Origin: Symsagittifera roscoffensis
Lineage: Eukaryota > Xenacoelomorpha > Acoela > Convolutidae
DNA: 64,000 bases
Assembly: GCF_963678635.1 (NCBI RefSeq)
Contig: NC_087066.1
Coordinates: forward strand, 13,314,517-13,378,516
Direction: 5' to 3'
Part shown: positions 13,001-20,240 of the stretch, piece after piece
How positions within the stretch are numbered: position 1 is the stretch's first letter
How the letters are laid out: the number at the start of each line of letters is the position of its first letter
The notes under the pieces: generated by a model
Databases searched by the model: none
Told to the model about the DNA's origin: nothing
What the model saw: the letters and a program-made list of their open reading frames with translations, nothing else
Position numbers and translations under genes: made by a program

Positions 13001-16000
13001 ACTTCAACTAAGGGGATGGAGGGAGGAGGGGCTTGAGGTGGTTACTTGAAAATGCTGAGGGAGTTTGGAATGATGGGGTCGAGAAAACAAAAACATTCAA
13101 AATTTAATTTGAAACTTAAAGAAATATGAAACGTGATACTTAGCAACTGAACTACGCAGCAAATGAGATAATTATTAGAACAGTTTTATAAAATTCATCA
13201 AAAACCTTTCAAAAATCACTTCTAATTAATTATAATCAGTTATAGTAAGTTATAGAAATTAATAGGATAATAGGACTAATAGGACATAAAAATTAATAGG
13301 ATAATACTATTATGATCAATTTTTAATGAATTATAATGCTTTATTTTGTAGTTTTATTGATGTTGAAGGGGCAGTACAACAGCGCCGAAGTACAGCAGTG
13401 CCGGAAATCAAAATTTTGTTCAATAGTGCCGAAAATTATTTTGAATACTTTTTTTACTCATCCCAAATCACTGACAAGAGTTATTTTTTTTCAAATGGAC
13501 GGAAGTTGAAAAGACAAAAATGGTCGCTAGTTCCCCAAGCTCGGCGTCACAAATGTTTCTGAGCAAACAAATAACTCCAGCAACTTTTCAGATTTCCTTC
13601 TTTCTTGACATCGTTCCAAAGCAAAACAGTATTCACGCAAAACTGCCTAAAGAACTCAACTATTCAAGAACTCAAATATGAACAAACTGAACGCCCCCAT
13701 TCTGAATGTAAAATGGCACTATAATCGATTATGATCCATTGAGTGTTCGGTGCCCGTAGATTTAATATCTGTTTGTATCGCTTGATTATATGTTATATAT
13801 AGAAATATCCATAACCATGATGTAATTTTTGCTGGGTTGATTTTCGTAGCAAAAATTCCAGTGTTTTCAGAATCATCTCAAGAAGAATCACTGCTATCAC
13901 ATTTAAATATATAAGCCCACAATCGCGTACTATTTTTGCTTGCCTCTTGAAGACCTTACATCTATTTAAATGCAAAAAAGTTCAAGTGATTCTTGAAAAT
14001 GTTAATTGAAATTACTCAAATTCAAAATCAAAATCTTTGTATTGATACGCTTGGAGACTGTTTTATATCTAATTTTAATAATGTTTCAACCACATAGTCG
14101 GGAAAGAAATGAATGTTGAATTCGATTGTGCTTTTTTCTCCACAAATCAGATACTAAACTGTTTCATCAAGTTGGGTTGAGTAATTCATGCTACATTGAT
14201 AAAATCTGTTAAAAAAACTGCCCGTATGATTTTAAAATGTATGATTAGTCTTCAAATGGCATTTGCTCTAATCATCAGTCAAGCAGGCCAAAAAATAGCA
14301 GAAAACAAGCGCGATAAAATTTACGTTAATTTTGCTTTAAAACCCATTATTTAGACTGATAAACCATTTCAAATAAGTTTTTACCATGTTTTTATAAAAA
14401 TTTTGTCTAAGTTTAATAGATGTTTGATATAGATAAATATCATTTTTCTAAATGTCTTGGTGTTCGATTTTGAAATCATGATACGCTTTCTACCGTTTCC
14501 GCTGAAAAACGATGACATTTCGACTGCTTACTTGATTTCAAATTTGTCAAAACACGTCTGCAAAACCAACTGATGGTTCTGATGCGAAGCAAATAGAACA
14601 AGACTGCTCGTATCAGGGCAAAGCCCTGAATGTTCCGACTGACTTTTAAGGTTTATGGAGCAGTAATAACATAAAAAAATTAATGAAATAAAATGAAATG
14701 GAAATTTTTTTCTAAAGTTTGAATTTTTTTAATGAAAATCATACCCCCACACGCCATATAAAGTACAAAAGGATAGATTTCGTTCATTGTAACAAATGAA
14801 TTATGGAAAATAAGCTTGGTTCAACCAATTTGGAACGATTTATAAGAAGGGTTAAATCTCCGCTTACGCGTTAATAGCGCTAATTATATCGCGCGTTAAT
14901 TGTCCCAAATTGGTTTAAAAAAATGGCCAAAATGGCAATCTTTAAACCCTCATAACTTTACGAAAAATGATCACAGGTGAAATATCTTTTCAAATCTAAG
15001 CTCAGGACAACAATACCTTTTGAATGATATTAAAAAATTCCGTCAAAAATTGCTAGTTAAAAAGTCGAAATTTGTCTGAAGAAAAAAAAAACCACCCGAG
15101 CACAAATATTCCGTTACTTTCGTATCGAAAGTCGGAACAACAAGACTGCTCGTATCAGGGCGAAGCCCTGATTGTTCCGACTGCCTTTTAAGGTTTATTG
15201 AGCAGCAGTAATACATTCAAAAAAATTAAATGAAATAAAATAAAATGAAAATTTTTTTTCTAAAATTTGAAATTTTTTATGAAAATTATCCCCCCACACG
15301 CCAAATAAAGTAGAAAAAGGTAGATTTCGTTCCTTGTAACATATCAATTATGGCAAATAAGCTTCGTTCAGCCAATTTGGAACGATTTCTAAGACGGATT
15401 AAATCTCCGCTTACGCGTTAATAGCGCGAATTATATCGCGCGTTATTTGTCCCAAATTGGTCAAAATGGCCAAAATGGCAATCTTTAAACCCCCATAATT
15501 TTACGAAAAATGATCACAGGTAAAATATATTTTCAAATTTAGGCTCAGGACAACAATAGCTTTCGAATGATAAAAAAAAAATTCAGTCAAAAATGGCTAG
15601 TTAAAAAGTTGAAATTTGTCTGAAGAAAAAAAAACCCACACCGAGCACAAATATTCCGTTACTTTCGTATCGAAAGTTGGAACAATAAAGTGACGGAGTT
15701 TTTTTTGCTAGGGCACTTTTGTTTTCACTCCCCCAGATAACTTTGGTTTTTTAAATAGCAAGTTTTGAAGGTTTTCAAAATATAATTTCGACCATATTTT
15801 TGTCCTGAGCTTCAATTAAAAAAGTATGTTACCTTCGTAAAGAGTTTAAAGATTGCAAATTGGACCAATTTGGGATAATGAAAGGGCCATATAGTTCGTG
15901 CCTTAGAAGTCGTTCCAAACTGAAACGATTTATGCTATTTGACCCATTTAATACTTCACTATATGTCACATATAATATTTTGTGCTTTACAAAGCGTGTC

Positions 16001-16541
16001 GGGGTATGGTTTTCAAAAATTCAACAAAAGTCGATTTTATTTTGAACGTTTTTAAGCAAACATTACCCAATGACTTTGAAAGGCAGTCGGAACATTCAGG
16101 GCTTCGCCCCGATACGAGCAGTTTTGTCTCGTCATATTTTTGAATTTTGGTAGATTTGTTAACGAGTTTTTTCTTTTTGTTCGTCTGTGAGAGAAAAGCC
16201 GCAACACATACGCACTCCGAAGGAGAAATCAAATTTCTGAAACCTCATTCTGTGACTATACCTGTTCCTTGTGCGTTGTCTTCTGCGTCCGATTGGATCC
16301 CAGCCGATGACTCATTGCCCCCTTCTCCCTCCCCCTCTCCTCCCCCTTCAACCAGCATCCTCTTCTCGTTCACCTCGAATGAATCAGCTGCCGAAGTTGT
16401 GTTGTCGCCTCCCAGTCGGGATAAGTCGGGGATAGTCCGGGCACGACTGGCGAAACCCGAGCCAGAGCTGTTAGGGTCAGTCGGATCCTCATTATTTAAC
16501 GGGTCTTCTGCGTCATTCGTGGCTTGATTAGTCTTGTCCAT
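866..16541 (-). CDS. SOGA/MTCL-like coiled-coil protein gene, 15 exons, 3' partial
   Basis: Fifteen minus-strand exons (16262-16541, 12942-13007, 11714-11965, 10952-11180, 10470-10713, 9855-9995, 9409-9544, 8518-8663, 7968-8183, 7182-7410, 5652-5812, 5238-5345, 4846-4990, 2107-2498, 866-1024) join into 2,904 nt, 968 codons without a stop. Every intron is GT-AG and the splice phases agree at all 14 junctions, which is strong evidence that the model is real. The N-terminal about 200 residues are acidic and Ser/Gly-rich; residues from about 210 to 780 are mostly heptad-like coiled coil (Leu/Glu/Lys/Gln rich); the last two exons are Ser/Thr/Asn-rich and likely disordered. The blocks LQYKYRRAQ, LRRRLNESQ and GQLQFVQDEK resemble by recall the conserved coils of the SOGA/MTCL microtubule cross-linking family, which organises non-centrosomal microtubules. 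That family call is inference; other long coiled-coil proteins are possible. The start at 16541 is the first Met that leaves a plain acidic N-terminus; an in-frame Met at 16622 or an upstream exon cannot be excluded. Confidence 0.8.
2107..2498 (-). CDS. Exon 14 of the coiled-coil gene
   Basis: Acceptor TTTATTTCAG before 2498 and donor CCG|GTATGT after 2107. It is 392 nt, phase 1 to phase 0. The product is low-complexity Ser/Thr/Asn/Gln-rich sequence with a conserved-looking acidic patch (SADEETRAAEHDG), likely disordered. Confidence 0.75.
2499..4845. other. Intron 13 with a MITE-like insertion
   Basis: AT-rich intron of about 2.35 kb. Its only recognisable content is the short inverted-repeat element at 4041-4258. 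Plus-strand open frames here (for example 3017-3301) are low-complexity Phe/Lys-rich and have no supporting features. Confidence 0.6.
4041..4258. mobile_element. Short element with iterated 17-mer inverted ends, copy 1
   Basis: The left end carries four tandem versions of a 17-mer close to GCGACAATTCGTAACAG, and the right end carries three versions of its reverse complement. The about 120-bp core is shared with a second copy at 10134-10310, including the phrase cttgctccgct...gcgcttacatcc. No coding capacity is present. The layout suggests a non-autonomous DNA transposon whose ends are arrays of protein-binding sites. The superfamily is unknown and no clear target duplication was seen. Confidence 0.65.
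4846..4990 (-). CDS. Exon 13 of the coiled-coil gene
   Basis: Acceptor GATTAACAG before 4990 and donor AATAAAA|GTAAGT after 4846. It is 145 nt, phase 0 to phase 1. It encodes coiled coil (SKLTEVKEENSELNAHVANL). Confidence 0.8.
5238..5345 (-). CDS. Exon 12 of the coiled-coil gene
   Basis: Acceptor TTTTTCAG before 5345 and donor AAAGAG|GTAATA after 5238. It is exactly 36 codons, phase 0 to 0. It encodes coiled coil (ISSLESRLRDADSIEERLNK). Confidence 0.8.
5652..5812 (-). CDS. Exon 11 of the coiled-coil gene
   Basis: Acceptor TATTTTCAG before 5812 and donor CTGCAG|GTAGAA after 5652. It is 161 nt, phase 1 to 0. A short Gly/Arg linker leads into coiled coil (LENALLEVNHMKLEMERLKH). Confidence 0.8.
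5813..7181. other. Intron 10, AT-rich, nothing recognised
   Basis: About 1.37 kb of AT-rich sequence with long A and T runs. Open frames at 5783-6223 and 6438-6635 (plus) are Phe/Lys-rich with no domain, and the first of them also overlaps exon 11 on the opposite strand. No repeat match to other parts of the window was found. Confidence 0.6.
7182..7410 (-). CDS. Exon 10 of the coiled-coil gene
   Basis: Acceptor TTTTCTAG before 7410 and donor GGGGAG|GTGAGA after 7182. It is 229 nt, phase 0 to 1. The coiled-coil first half (EVEELYNKLQDTEWQLKECY) is followed by an acidic Ser/Asp linker (HSEDSDSNTAPESQ). Confidence 0.82.
7968..8183 (-). CDS. Exon 9 of the coiled-coil gene
   Basis: Acceptor CGCTGACAG before 8183 and donor TTCCAG|GTAGAA after 7968. 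It is 72 codons, phase 0 to 0. It encodes a continuous coiled coil including the phrase SQLRGLQSEYALLDETYHNQ. GC content and codon use are clearly higher-GC than the surrounding introns. Confidence 0.85.
8518..8663 (-). CDS. Exon 8 of the coiled-coil gene
   Basis: Acceptor AAAATGCAG before 8663 and donor CTGGAG|GTCACA after 8518. It is 146 nt, phase 1 to 0. It contains the block QLQFVQDEKTRLLAIMDAL, which by recall resembles the repeated QLQFV(E/K)EE coil of SOGA/MTCL proteins. Confidence 0.8.
8718..9023. mobile_element. hAT-like MITE with 8-bp target duplication
   Basis: The element (8726-9015, 290 bp) begins CAGGGGCGGATCTAGG and ends CCTAAATCCGCCCCTG, which are imperfect terminal inverted repeats. 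It is flanked on both sides by TTACGAAT (8718-8725 and 9016-9023). An 8-bp duplication plus CAGGGGCGGA-type ends are characteristic of hAT non-autonomous elements. Internally it has a long G run next to the left end and a C run next to the right end, so a single strand could fold into a long hairpin. It sits in the intron between exons 7 and 8 of the coiled-coil gene. The plus-strand open frame over it is not a gene. Confidence 0.85.
9409..9544 (-). CDS. Exon 7 of the coiled-coil gene
   Basis: Acceptor TTTGTTTGCAG before 9544 and donor GAGG|GTAAGA after 9409. It is 136 nt, phase 0 to 1. A short basic run (RRSRRD) leads into coiled coil (ELEAQVAKLEKDLEVSRQRE). Confidence 0.82.
9855..9995 (-). 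CDS. Exon 6 of the coiled-coil gene
   Basis: Acceptor TTGAAATAG before 9995 and donor ATTAGA|GTGAGT after 9855. It is 47 codons, phase 0 to 0. It is a Gln/Ser-rich linker with a five-Gln run between two coiled-coil blocks. Confidence 0.75.
10134..10310. mobile_element. Short element with iterated 17-mer inverted ends, copy 2
   Basis: The left end starts GCGACAATTCGCAA and the right end carries three GAATTGTCGC-type inverted units. The core matches the copy at 4041-4258. It lies in the intron between exons 5 and 6. This copy has fewer left-end units (two) than copy 1 (four), so the number of terminal 17-mers varies between copies. Confidence 0.65.
10470..10713 (-). CDS. Exon 5 of the coiled-coil gene
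   Basis: Acceptor TTTGAAACAG before 10713. The donor is less certain: GAG|GTTCAA at 10470 keeps phase 0 with exon 6 but is a weak consensus. It encodes coiled coil, a Gly-rich insertion (KINGGGGSIVGAGGDGEGSD) and coiled coil again (LRRRLNESQDGRSRLQEENL), the latter resembling SOGA/MTCL. Confidence 0.72.
10952..11180 (-). CDS. Exon 4 of the coiled-coil gene
   Basis: Acceptor TTTTTCTAG before 11180 and donor TACAG|GTGAGC after 10952. It is 229 nt, phase 1 to 2. A strongly acidic run of Asp/Glu is followed by the start of the long coiled coil. The block HRVLQYKYRRAQKELAEIE is the best match to the SOGA/MTCL signature recalled as R-x-LQY-x-xR-x-A. Confidence 0.85.
11714..11965 (-). CDS. Exon 3 of the coiled-coil gene
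   Basis: Acceptor AATTTAAG before 11965 and donor GCAG|GTTTAA after 11714. It is 84 codons, phase 1 to 1. An acidic N-terminal half (SLSEIEEDVEISDCDSLELD) is followed by a Gly/Ser/Arg-rich half. A Trp codon here is TGG, showing normal code use. Confidence 0.78.
12735..12810 (+). repeat. Direct repeat upstream copy flanking exon 2
   Basis: About 76 bp beginning attattagaacagttttg and ending in ttaattataatca is repeated at 13171-13246 with only a few differences. The two copies bracket exon 2 (12942-13007). Confidence 0.8.
12942..13007 (-). CDS. Exon 2 of the coiled-coil gene
   Basis: A long pyrimidine tract and CCCCTTAG precede 13007, and the donor AATG|GTGGTA follows 12942. It is 22 codons, phase 1 to 1, so it can be skipped without changing frame. 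It encodes a Pro/Asn/Gln-rich linker (HPAANSQQPRPPSFINNLN). Confidence 0.65.
13171..13246 (+). repeat. Direct repeat downstream copy flanking exon 2
   Basis: Second copy of the 76-bp repeat at 12735-12810, 436 bp away. It is followed by more AT-rich short repeats (aatagga, ttataat). Confidence 0.8.
13247..14598. other. Intron 1, AT-rich, nothing recognised
   Basis: Part of the 3.25-kb first intron of the coiled-coil gene. It has short AT-rich tandem motifs near 13250-13330 and no convincing open frame or repeat match in the rest. Confidence 0.5.
14599..15140 (+). mobile_element. 545-bp repeat family, copy 1 of a head-to-tail dimer
   Basis: It starts CAAGACTGCTCGTATCAGGG, with a small hairpin CAGGGCAAAGCCCTG, followed by TGTTCCGACT. 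It ends TCGAAAGTCGGAACAA, so TGTTCCGACT near the start and AGTCGGAACA at the end are inverted. The middle contains the landmark ctccgcttacgcgttaatagcgc...tatcgcgcgtta. No open frame. It is a non-autonomous element or satellite-like unit of unknown superfamily. Confidence 0.75.
15141..15685 (+). mobile_element. 545-bp repeat family, copy 2 of a head-to-tail dimer
   Basis: It follows copy 1 with no spacer and has the same start, landmark and end, differing by scattered substitutions and small indels. Exact abutment of the units at 15140/15141 implies tandem duplication or insertion into an end. Confidence 0.75.
15686..16130 (-). mobile_element. 545-bp repeat family, inverted diverged copy
   Basis: Read on the minus strand from 16130, it begins with the family start (ctgctcgtatcggggcgaagccctgaatgttccgactg). 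Further on come the TTTGGAACGAC, CCCAAATTGGTCC and CTCAGGACAA landmarks in the right order. It is more diverged than copies 1 and 2 and is convergent to them. Confidence 0.65.
16262..16541 (-). CDS. Exon 1 of the coiled-coil gene (first visible)
   Basis: It runs from Met at 16541 to donor AACAG|GTATAG at 16262, 280 nt, ending in phase 1. The product is Asp/Asn/Ser/Gly-rich and acidic, with no signal peptide. The same frame is open upstream to a second Met at 16622, so the exact start is uncertain. Confidence 0.72.
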
Positions 16542-18046
16542 TTGAGAACATATGTTTTTTTTACGATATCGATAATAAGGCAAAGGAGGCTTGTTTTGTG
16601 TAATCTCTTTTGAATTTTTCAAAAGCTTACAAAAAAGGGCAGTAGCTGCTGTATAGTTTTTTCTTATTTTCGGACTAGGAAAAATTAATCCATGAAAGAA
16701 AAACCTTCATAGTTTTGATGCTTTAACTTTGCGGTCACGAGAAAAAAAAATGTATTTGTTGAAACGAACATAAATATGATTTCTTATGTCGGAAATTTGT
16801 ACCGCTGTTAATAAATCACAAATTGTTTATTAAAGTCGCACGGTACGGTACAGGACCAAGTATTTCACATGGCAAGAACGTTGAATATAATACACGTTCT
16901 GGGCTATTTCGTGAGTGGAGTTTTTGTTTAGTCAGTTATATAAGAATTAGTAAGCAGGCCGTCGTCTCCCCGGCATATATTTCCACAGGTCTCTTTTGGG
17001 AATTTGGAAGTTTAAGCCGTGGGTTAAAGTGGCAAAACATGGGTTTCAGTTCTATGAGCCCGGCATGAATAATTCAGTCACGTACCAAGGGAAATTAACT
17101 ACGTGACATGCAGAATGGCCGATGAACTCAAACGGCGTTGAACCGAAATCAGCCTAAATTGATTTTTCTATTTTTGGTAGTTTTCTTGTTTTCTTGGATG
17201 GTTGCAAAAACATGATTTTCTGAGATTTTATAAAGATTCGTTATGAAAACTGTTCTGAAGTTTCAGTTTTTTGTCTTCGCTCAAATGATCATTCGGTAGT
17301 TTGAAACTTGGTCGATGCCTTGGGGGCATGAAGTCATTTGGGGCTTTAATCAATTTCTTCTCTCGAACTTTCCGTACGCGAATTATATTCCAAAACCAAA
17401 CCTATGGAGTCCAAACACATTTTAAATATATAGAGTTACAGCTTACTCTTAATATACACGTAAAAGGGGACCCAAAACGTATTTACGTTGTCTCATACCA
17501 CATAGCAAAAGGCACCGCAAGGAACTTTTGAAAATAAACAAAACCGAGCATACTTTTACAGTAATACACCATGTTTTAGGTTTTTGTTATCTCGACATGT
17601 GAATCTTTGAGTTTTGAAACCAATATGATTTCGTCCTTGCAATGATCTTAGACACGGAGTAAATGGTAATCTAAATCATTCACGAGATTTGTCGTCTCAA
17701 AATGCAAACAACGTTCCTTGATCGTTCCTTGATCGCGCCAGTCTCGGTTAACTTGCCTTCGGTAGCGCCGATCGCGGACACCTTGCATCGATCTGCAAGG
17801 TCTGGTAATTACCAATTTTGGTCGCGACAGTTTGAAAATACCAAATTCGTTTGCGACCGTTTGATCATAAAAGCCCGTTTTTTATGAGTTTTTTCCTGTG
17901 CAAATAACGAACATAAGAGACCTGCACCGTGAACTTTTAAAATATCTTTTCTTTGCTCCAATACCGGTGAATCAATGCATTTTTTCCTATCTGGTTCTGT
18001 GTAGACTTGGGTGTCTCTCTTCGTCCAAGTTCTGCTAGCGATGGAG
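16542..18046. other. Upstream intergenic region
   Basis: About 1.5 kb between the first exon of the minus-strand gene and the LTR element. It is presumably the promoter side of the gene, but no TATA box, CpG cluster or conserved block can be singled out. Short plus-strand open frames are unsupported. Confidence 0.4.
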
Positions 18047-18091
18047 AACTCAATATCTCAATTTTGCAACTCAAAATTGAGATATTGAGTT
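18047..18091. repeat. Perfect 19-bp hairpin just before the LTR element
   Basis: The arms at 18047-18065 and 18073-18091 are exact reverse complements (AACTCAATATCTCAATTTT) with a 7-nt loop. The hairpin ends 21 bp before the 5' LTR and belongs to the pre-insertion target DNA. Confidence 0.9.
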
Positions 18092-18227
18092 GCAAAAGTA
18101 AGTAGGAGCAAATGGAACCTGATCTAAACTACATTTTATGATTGGATAAATTAGATATTTTACCACTGTAAAGTATTTAATATTAACCAATCATGATCCA
18201 TCTAACTAACAACCCACTTATTTGTAA

Positions 18228-18255
18228 GTGCTGAAATTACTTGTAATTTCAGCAC
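18228..18255 (+). promoter_or_regulatory. Perfect hairpin inside the LTR
   Basis: GTGCTGAAATTAC, TT, GTAATTTCAGCAC: a 13-bp perfect stem, conserved identically in the 3' LTR at 36723-36750. It could be a protein-binding palindrome or an RNA stem-loop. Its role is not known. Confidence 0.7.
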
Positions 18256-18316
18256 CAGAGAGATTTGAATTTAACTTAGAAATTAGTTGACTCTCCAAGA
18301 AGACTTCAGCAGCCGC

Positions 18317-18322
18317 AATAAA
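18317..18322 (+). terminator. AATAAA polyadenylation signal candidate in the 5' LTR
   Basis: Canonical hexamer in the LTR, duplicated at 36812-36817 in the 3' LTR, where it could direct 3' processing of the element transcript. Confidence 0.5.
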
Positions 18323-18528
18323 CCAGTATACCCTAGATCTATTGAGCCTAGCAGAGACTAGTTAAACAACCTGAGACTAGATAGTATAAGAGAGAGTAAG
18401 ATTAGGATCGGTATTAGACTAAGAAGTTGCACGAATCTATCCGGCCGAAAATAAGATAGCGTGACGAGCAGACGGTGTACCCTATCCGAAATTACTCTAT
18501 GAGTTAACCACCTCGGTTATAACTCATC

Positions 18529-18546
18529 TGGTGCGACCATAAGTCT
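18529..18546 (+). promoter_or_regulatory. Primer-binding site
   Basis: It starts TGGTGCGACC two bases after the 5' LTR, the usual place and TGG start for pairing with a tRNA CCA end. The priming tRNA was not identified. Confidence 0.7.
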
Positions 18547-19772
18547 CGAACAAGACCTTAATAGCTTAGAATTAACCAAAAATAGATTAGAATTTAGACA
18601 AAACATTTTTAAAAATGTTATACGACGATAATTTAATCGAAATGTCTCTACGACTCAATAGATCAGAGCCAATATTCCGAACGATAATAGAACTACCCGG
18701 AATCGCAAGAAGACCTCGAACAAGAGAGGACATACGACAAAGTAGAAACTTACCAAATAGTTATATGATAGTACGGCAAAAGCCAACACAAACTTTTATA
18801 TTTAGAATCTTATTAGCAATGAATTTAGATTTTCATTTGCAAACTTAAATCTTGAAGTCAATCTTCATAATCATTACAGGCGCTAAGCAAAATATTAATA
18901 TACAATAACGATTGATAAAAATATCTCAGATCGTTTGCCTAAAACTCTGCAGTATTATATAAAACATGTTTGGAAAATATTTATTGAAAAACAAAACAAA
19001 AATTAGTAGCATGACAATAAACTGTTAGTAATCATAAAATCATCAGTTGTCTCAGCTTCATCACCTAAAACATAACAGCAATCATAAGCTCACTAATATC
19101 ATTAAAACACTAAATCTTTTCTTAAACAAATTTAAATCATTTTAACTTAAATTCACTTAATTTTAAAATCAGATCATCAAGGCTTATCCTTGGATCTTAA
19201 TTCATTTTCTATTTAATTAAATTTAAACTTGATCATCAAGGCCTATCCTTGGATCAAAAAGAACAAATTTGTTCTCCCTCACCCACTTAGCTAGTGTCTA
19301 ACGACCTCAAACGTCGATTCACTATCCAACCCTTTCAAAAAACCCAAGACTAATAGAAATTTTTGAACAAAACTAATCATTCAAATTAGGATAAACAGTG
19401 AAGAACTTCGGTTATTCATCCTTCACTTGAACCCTCCTCTTACCAGACCCAGGATAAATCTTAGACTTAGTAAGTTTAAAATAGTATCTAACGAACTACT
19501 CGCGTTCTAATTATACCTGAACCTTGTGGATCGATTTACTATTCTCCAACCCTTGAACACAATCACTACCCCTAAGTAAGATTATGTAAGTTAACACCTT
19601 AGCTTATACTAGCCACGAGAAAGTAAAAAATCATTCTTCGGAATCGATATACTTTTCTCTCCAACCCTGAACAAATAGACCCAGGTTAAGCTAACCAAAA
19701 AATCGTAAGGACTAACAATTTAAGAAAATAGAAATCATCTAACAACTTTCTGCATCTATCATCCTAAACCTT
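18547..19772 (+). other. Long 5' leader of the retroelement
   Basis: About 1.2 kb without a convincing gene. It holds a duplicated stem-loop at 19173-19197 and 19232-19256, and degenerate repeats containing tcgat...tctccaacccttgaac near 19310, 19535 and 19650. By position this is where packaging and dimerisation signals of a retroelement would lie. Confidence 0.5.
19173..19256 (+). repeat. Twin stem-loops in the leader
   Basis: The 25-mer GATCATCAAGG-C(T/C)TATCCTTGGATC occurs twice (19173-19197 and 19232-19256) with one difference. Each copy can fold as a GATC/CAAGG stem with a 2-nt bulge and a short loop. Confidence 0.65.
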
Positions 19773-20240
19773 ATGTCATTTAAAAATCTAGGAAACAAAC
19801 AAACAATCGTTTTACACAACTGTGAAATAGAAAACGAAAAATACGACCTTGTAATCACACCTCACACACAAACAGTTGGATATATTAGAACAAAACGACA
19901 AACACTAAAAAGAAAAATAATAACTAAACAAAGACAATTAACACGAAAAAGATTTTCCAAAAATAGAAACGCATTTTCAGAATCAGAAGCCAGCAATTTA
20001 GACGAACTCTATAAATTAAAAGAATCTATAGATAAAAATTGCCCCATTCACGATCAATTATATTTTTCCGACTCAGAAACAACTTCAAATTCATCAAAAA
20101 GAGGAAAAAGACGAATAAAAAAGCAATATAAACACAAACCAGTACACTTATATAACTGCAATCAACCAATTAGACACATCGATAATTACCTATTAACAGT
20201 CATTAAACGAAAAAATGAGCCAAACACACACTCCAAGTGA
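19773..20240 (+). CDS. ORF1, 155-aa basic protein of the retroelement
   Basis: It starts at ATG 19773 and ends at TGA 20238-20240, overlapping the next ORF by 26 nt. It is very basic, with Lys/Arg clusters around residues 49-65 (TKRQTLKRKIITKQRQLTRK) and 109-120 (KRGKRRIKKQYKH), and an acidic Ser patch between them. No domain is recognised. Basic patches of this kind suggest nucleic-acid binding or nuclear localisation (inference). It is the first ORF after the leader, where complex retroelements may place an accessory gene. The codon use is A-rich like the rest of the element, which supports it being real. Confidence 0.65.
   Translation: MSFKNLGNKQTIVLHNCEIENEKYDLVITPHTQTVGYIRTKRQTLKRKIITKQRQLTRKRFSKNRNAFSESEASNLDELYKLKESIDKNCPIHDQLYFSDSETTSNSSKRGKRRIKKQYKHKPVHLYNCNQPIRHIDNYLLTVIKRKNEPNTHSK

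Larger units (their letters stand above)
18113..18526 (+). repeat. 5' LTR
   Basis: It begins TGGAACCTGATC and ends TTATAACTCA. Compared with the 3' LTR it has an extra AGAG in the AGTATAAGAGAGAGTAAG stretch and two base differences. It contains a perfect 13-bp inverted repeat with a 2-nt loop at 18228-18255 and an AATAAA at 18317-18322. Confidence 0.95.

Noticed and set aside
16147-16527. 126-codon plus-strand ORF opposite exon 1, and similar plus-strand ORFs opposite exons 3, 4, 10 and 15
   Set aside because: Antisense shadows of real exons; the minus-strand frames have consistent splice sites and phases.
17700-17890. Similarity between 17.7-17.9 kb and 56.46-56.57 kb (gccagtcgcggata, ttcggtcgcga words)
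   Set aside because: Only short scattered words match; not enough to call a repeat family.
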